NCBI GenBank assembly: GCA_002471255.1
Contig: DKPP01000004.1
Coordinates: 106,406-170,405 of the forward strand
Source of the DNA: Akkermansiaceae bacterium UBA7331
GTDB taxonomy: Bacteria; Verrucomicrobiota; Verrucomicrobiia; Verrucomicrobiales; Akkermansiaceae
Reading direction: 5' to 3'
Length of the DNA: 64,000 nt
The notes beneath the pieces are model-generated. The model saw only the letters and a program-made list of their open reading frames with translations. It did not search any database and was not told where the DNA came from. The translations under genes and the position numbers were made by a program. This document shows positions 61,685 to 64,000 of the stretch, piece by piece. Position 1 is the first letter of the stretch; every line of letters begins with the position of its first letter.

Positions 61685-64000
61685 TTAGAAATCGTAGCGA
61701 TAACCGATGCTACCACCTACGCTATTTTGCTTAGTGCGGAAATCCGCATTTGCTTCCAAGAACACTGAACTGTTTTGGTTGAGCGGAGTGGTGATTGAGG
61801 CTCCGAGTTGTAATGCCGTCGTTCCGGCTTTAGCTCCGATGACTTGTTGGCTGTAGCCCGGATTGCCTAAGAAGGCCACATTTGCCTTACCACGGTTGTC
61901 GCCCAATTCTTGAGACACGTTTGCGCGGAATTGACCTACCGATTCACGACCAAATAAGTTGGAACCAAATAGGCCAATCCAACGTCCACCTAATCCTAGG
62001 GTCGTTGTGGTCATGTCCATCTTATTAACGCGTAAGCCTGCATTGCCCGCTCCCGTTTCATCATATCCCTTCACCGATGTATCCGATACGGCGATATTAA
62101 AGAGTGGTTGGAAGATGGATGTGGCATCTTCATTGAGCATGATGTCATAGGTTAACTCATACATGGAGCCAAAGCCGCCACCATGAGTCTTACCGTGTCC
62201 CATGTAGGAACCACCACCATAGTTCACGCTACGATTGAGCTTCATATCATTCCATCCACCAGTAAGAATGAGCGTATGAGCCCATGCCTTGCGTTGATAG
62301 CGTGCAAAGAGGCTTAAATAGTAGGAATCCATATCTCCCGAGCCTGAATCCGCCGCATGTGCTTTCAAATCTCCAAAGCTGGCACTAAAGGCAACACCTC
62401 CGCTCCAACGATCGTTGAAATCCACATCCATCCCTACGGTACCGCCCCAAGTGGTAAGCTTATAACCGCTTTCATCTCGGGATGTATTTAGATCATTGTA
62501 GCCGCCATTGCCTTGTACCCAGAAGTGGTAGTAAGGAGCATCGCTGTTATCCATGCTTGGATTGGCTCCCATGGTTACGGTGCGGTTGCGAATCGATTCC
62601 ATTTGACCATACATTTGATTATTTTGAGCCATAATCAAACCGGTAATGGATGACCCGGATGCTGCCGACATGGCGTGAGCGGCATCTTCGATGTTACCCA
62701 AGTTGATGCTATCGGCGACATAATCAGCCAAATCTCTTAAGGTGCTACCCGGAGCGGACGCAATGGCATTGGATGCGTTGTAGAGTAAGTTGGCTACGGC
62801 GGAGGAGTTATGAGTTAATCCCGCTTGATCGTAGTAATTACCCTGGCGTGTCGTACCATCCAACACGATGTCGGAACCTTCCGCCTTGAGTTTCCATTCG
62901 TACATGGCTGTTAAGAAGCCCATTAAAGGATTGGCGCTATCAGCGGCGATGGAAGCCGTGCCACTTTCGCCATGAATGAGCGTGAGTGATACATCGCTAC
63001 CTCCTTTCAGAGCAATATCATTTTCCGAAATGTAGCTACTAACCTTAATTTTTACTCCGGAGCCGATATTGGCGGCCGTAGTGGTCGTTAAGGCAGGTGG
63101 AATCAAATCACCGCTAGCATTATTACCATAATATAGGTTCAAGGTGGAACCTGATGCCATGGTGAGCGAGCTCAAATGCACATTGGTTGAATGAGGTTGT
63201 AGAGTAGAGGAACCACCCGGATACCCGCCGATTTGCAAGGTAGCACCGGAGGCCACACTAGCCGCACCGTAAGTAGCGCTAGCACCTTCCTTATTTTGCA
63301 AGACAAGTGTGCCTTTAGAAACGTTTAATCCGGTATTGGCATTGCCGGCTCCATTTAATACTTGAGTAGCCGAGGTGCTACCGTCCATAGCGATCGTAGA
63401 ACCATTGGTACCATTGATGGTGCCGTCAAATACGCCATTAGCACCCCCTAATGTAAGGGTGTTGTCCGCTAAGTTGACCGTGCCGTTGCCGGCAAGAGCA
63501 CCCACTTGTACATTTTTGTCCAAATTGAGCGAGCTGGTATTATTTAATTTTACCGTAGTGGTATTATAAGTATCACTACCTGACGGGGTGAATCCTCCCG
63601 TACCGACGGATAAGGCTCCATTGACTTCTAAGGTACCGCTGCCTGTAACATTACCATTAAGTGTCGTTGCACCCGTACCGCTAATATTAAGAGTAGAGCC
63701 GCTACCGAGATCAATCGTAGATCCGGCATTAGAGGTAAGAGATTGACCGGTCAAAGTCGTGCCCGATCCGCTTACGCCTAAGGTAGCTCCGTTTGCCACA
63801 TTGATATTGCCACTAATGGTTGAATTACCACTTGGAGAGGTAAAAACAAGTTTACCTTGTGATACGGTTACTGAAGAAGCATTAACCGTGCCACCTAATT
63901 TTTGGGTGAAAGCACCTGTTTTATCAATACCGGCGGAACCGTCAATCTTACCATTATAAACGGCAGTATCCGAATCACTTAATCCGCCTTGAGCTAAAGT
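61685..64000 (-). CDS. autotransporter with beta-strand-repeat passenger (N-terminus outside window)
   Basis: The frame is open from the window end to a stop at 61685-61687, so at least 771 codons, with the N-terminus missing. The passenger is built of Gly/Ser/Thr/Asn-rich beta repeats (e.g. 'VTVSQGKLVFTSPSGNSTISG', 'NINVANGATLGVSG'). The C-terminal ~280 residues form a classical autotransporter barrel, from 'FWVQGNGGYNDLNTSRDESGY' with 'WGGTVGMDVDFND', 'YYLSLFARYQRKAW', to the terminal 'GGSIGYRYDF', ending in Phe as BAM requires. Surface adhesin or secreted glycan-linked protein; substrate unknown. Confidence 0.88.
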   Translation of the reverse strand, partial: TLAQGGLSDSDTAVYNGKIDGSAGIDKTGAFTQKLGGTVNASSVTVSQGKLVFTSPSGNSTISGNINVANGATLGVSGSGTTLTGQSLTSNAGSTIDLGSGSTLNISGTGATTLNGNVTGSGTLEVNGALSVGTGGFTPSGSDTYNTTTVKLNNTSSLNLDKNVQVGALAGNGTVNLADNTLTLGGANGVFDGTINGTNGSTIAMDGSTSATQVLNGAGNANTGLNVSKGTLVLQNKEGASATYGAASVASGATLQIGGYPGGSSTLQPHSTNVHLSSLTMASGSTLNLYYGNNASGDLIPPALTTTTAANIGSGVKIKVSSYISENDIALKGGSDVSLTLIHGESGTASIAADSANPLMGFLTAMYEWKLKAEGSDIVLDGTTRQGNYYDQAGLTHNSSAVANLLYNASNAIASAPGSTLRDLADYVADSINLGNIEDAAHAMSAASGSSITGLIMAQNNQMYGQMESIRNRTVTMGANPSMDNSDAPYYHFWVQGNGGYNDLNTSRDESGYKLTTWGGTVGMDVDFNDRWSGGVAFSASFGDLKAHAADSGSGDMDSYYLSLFARYQRKAWAHTLILTGGWNDMKLNRSVNYGGGSYMGHGKTHGGGFGSMYELTYDIMLNEDATSIFQPLFNIAVSDTSVKGYDETGAGNAGLRVNKMDMTTTTLGLGGRWIGLFGSNLFGRESVGQFRANVSQELGDNRGKANVAFLGNPGYSQQVIGAKAGTTALQLGASITTPLNQNSSVFLEANADFRTKQNSVGGSIGYRYDF

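Overview
The window looks like a chromosomal segment of a moderately AT-rich, diderm, probably gut-associated bacterium. The best guess is Verrucomicrobiota or a close PVC relative; this is inferred, since no 16S gene is present. Supporting signs are lpxD and an OmpH/Skp chaperone (lipid A outer membrane), a secreted protein with the Verrucomicrobia-style N-terminus 'LPDGTIYKDAKVT..HSDGVAKV', EF-hand and VIT/vWA secreted proteins, a GH29 fucosidase, a SMUG1-type glycosylase and an autotransporter with beta-strand-repeat passenger. No tRNA, rRNA or CRISPR array was seen. Layout: the 3' end of hisD (1-124) is followed by a BASS transporter, a secreted coiled-coil protein and a PHP histidinol phosphatase. 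At 2962-7551 lies a split podovirus-like structural module (portal, scaffold-like and tail-tubular-like proteins plus small genes) without capsid, large terminase or integrase. At 7.6-17.4 kb are a zinc-ribbon membrane protein, valS and a four-gene run of two secreted vWA proteins plus an OmpR/histidine kinase pair. At 17.5-31 kb are GH29 fucosidase, a possible caspase-like secreted protein, sdaA, trxB, an aromatic amino-acid beta-eliminating lyase with a possible leader peptide, trmB, tgt, yajC, an EF-hand protein, a Xer recombinase, a LysE exporter, rpsP and aroK. At 31-45.3 kb is a dense housekeeping stretch: tsaC, HIT, yceD-rpmF-plsX, an HD phosphohydrolase with ybeY, dnaB, lpxD-ompH, panC, a LolD-like ATPase, SMUG1 and pfkA. 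At 45.4-52.7 kb is the most unusual part, a run of eight consecutive secreted proteins of about 256-278 residues in two alternating subfamilies (A1 B1 A2 B2 A3 B3 B4 A4). It includes a clear 1.8 kb tandem duplication of an A-B pair, and a previously uncalled 53-residue lipoprotein gene lies divergently upstream. At 52.7-64 kb are a zinc-ribbon membrane protein, a Tat-exported Fe/Mn superoxide dismutase behind a perfect PerR-type box, a GHL10 glycosyl hydrolase-like lipoprotein or secreted protein, PPK2, an anion/Na+ transporter, a plasma-membrane-type P-type H+-ATPase, a small secreted protein and a large autotransporter that runs off the end. A broken piece of a second barrel sits just beyond the autotransporter's terminator. 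How the genes may work together (inference): fucosidase, GHL10 and autotransporter suit a host-glycan or surface-associated life. The aromatic lyase and serine dehydratase both release pyruvate and ammonia. PPK2, anion transporter and H+-ATPase are co-oriented and may form an energy and ion-homeostasis group. Several conserved enzymes carry unusual active-site changes: Tgt lacks the usual CxCxxC zinc ligands, YbeY has Asp for its third zinc His, and the tryptophanase-like enzyme has tyrosine phenol-lyase specificity residues but lacks a PLP-contacting Arg.
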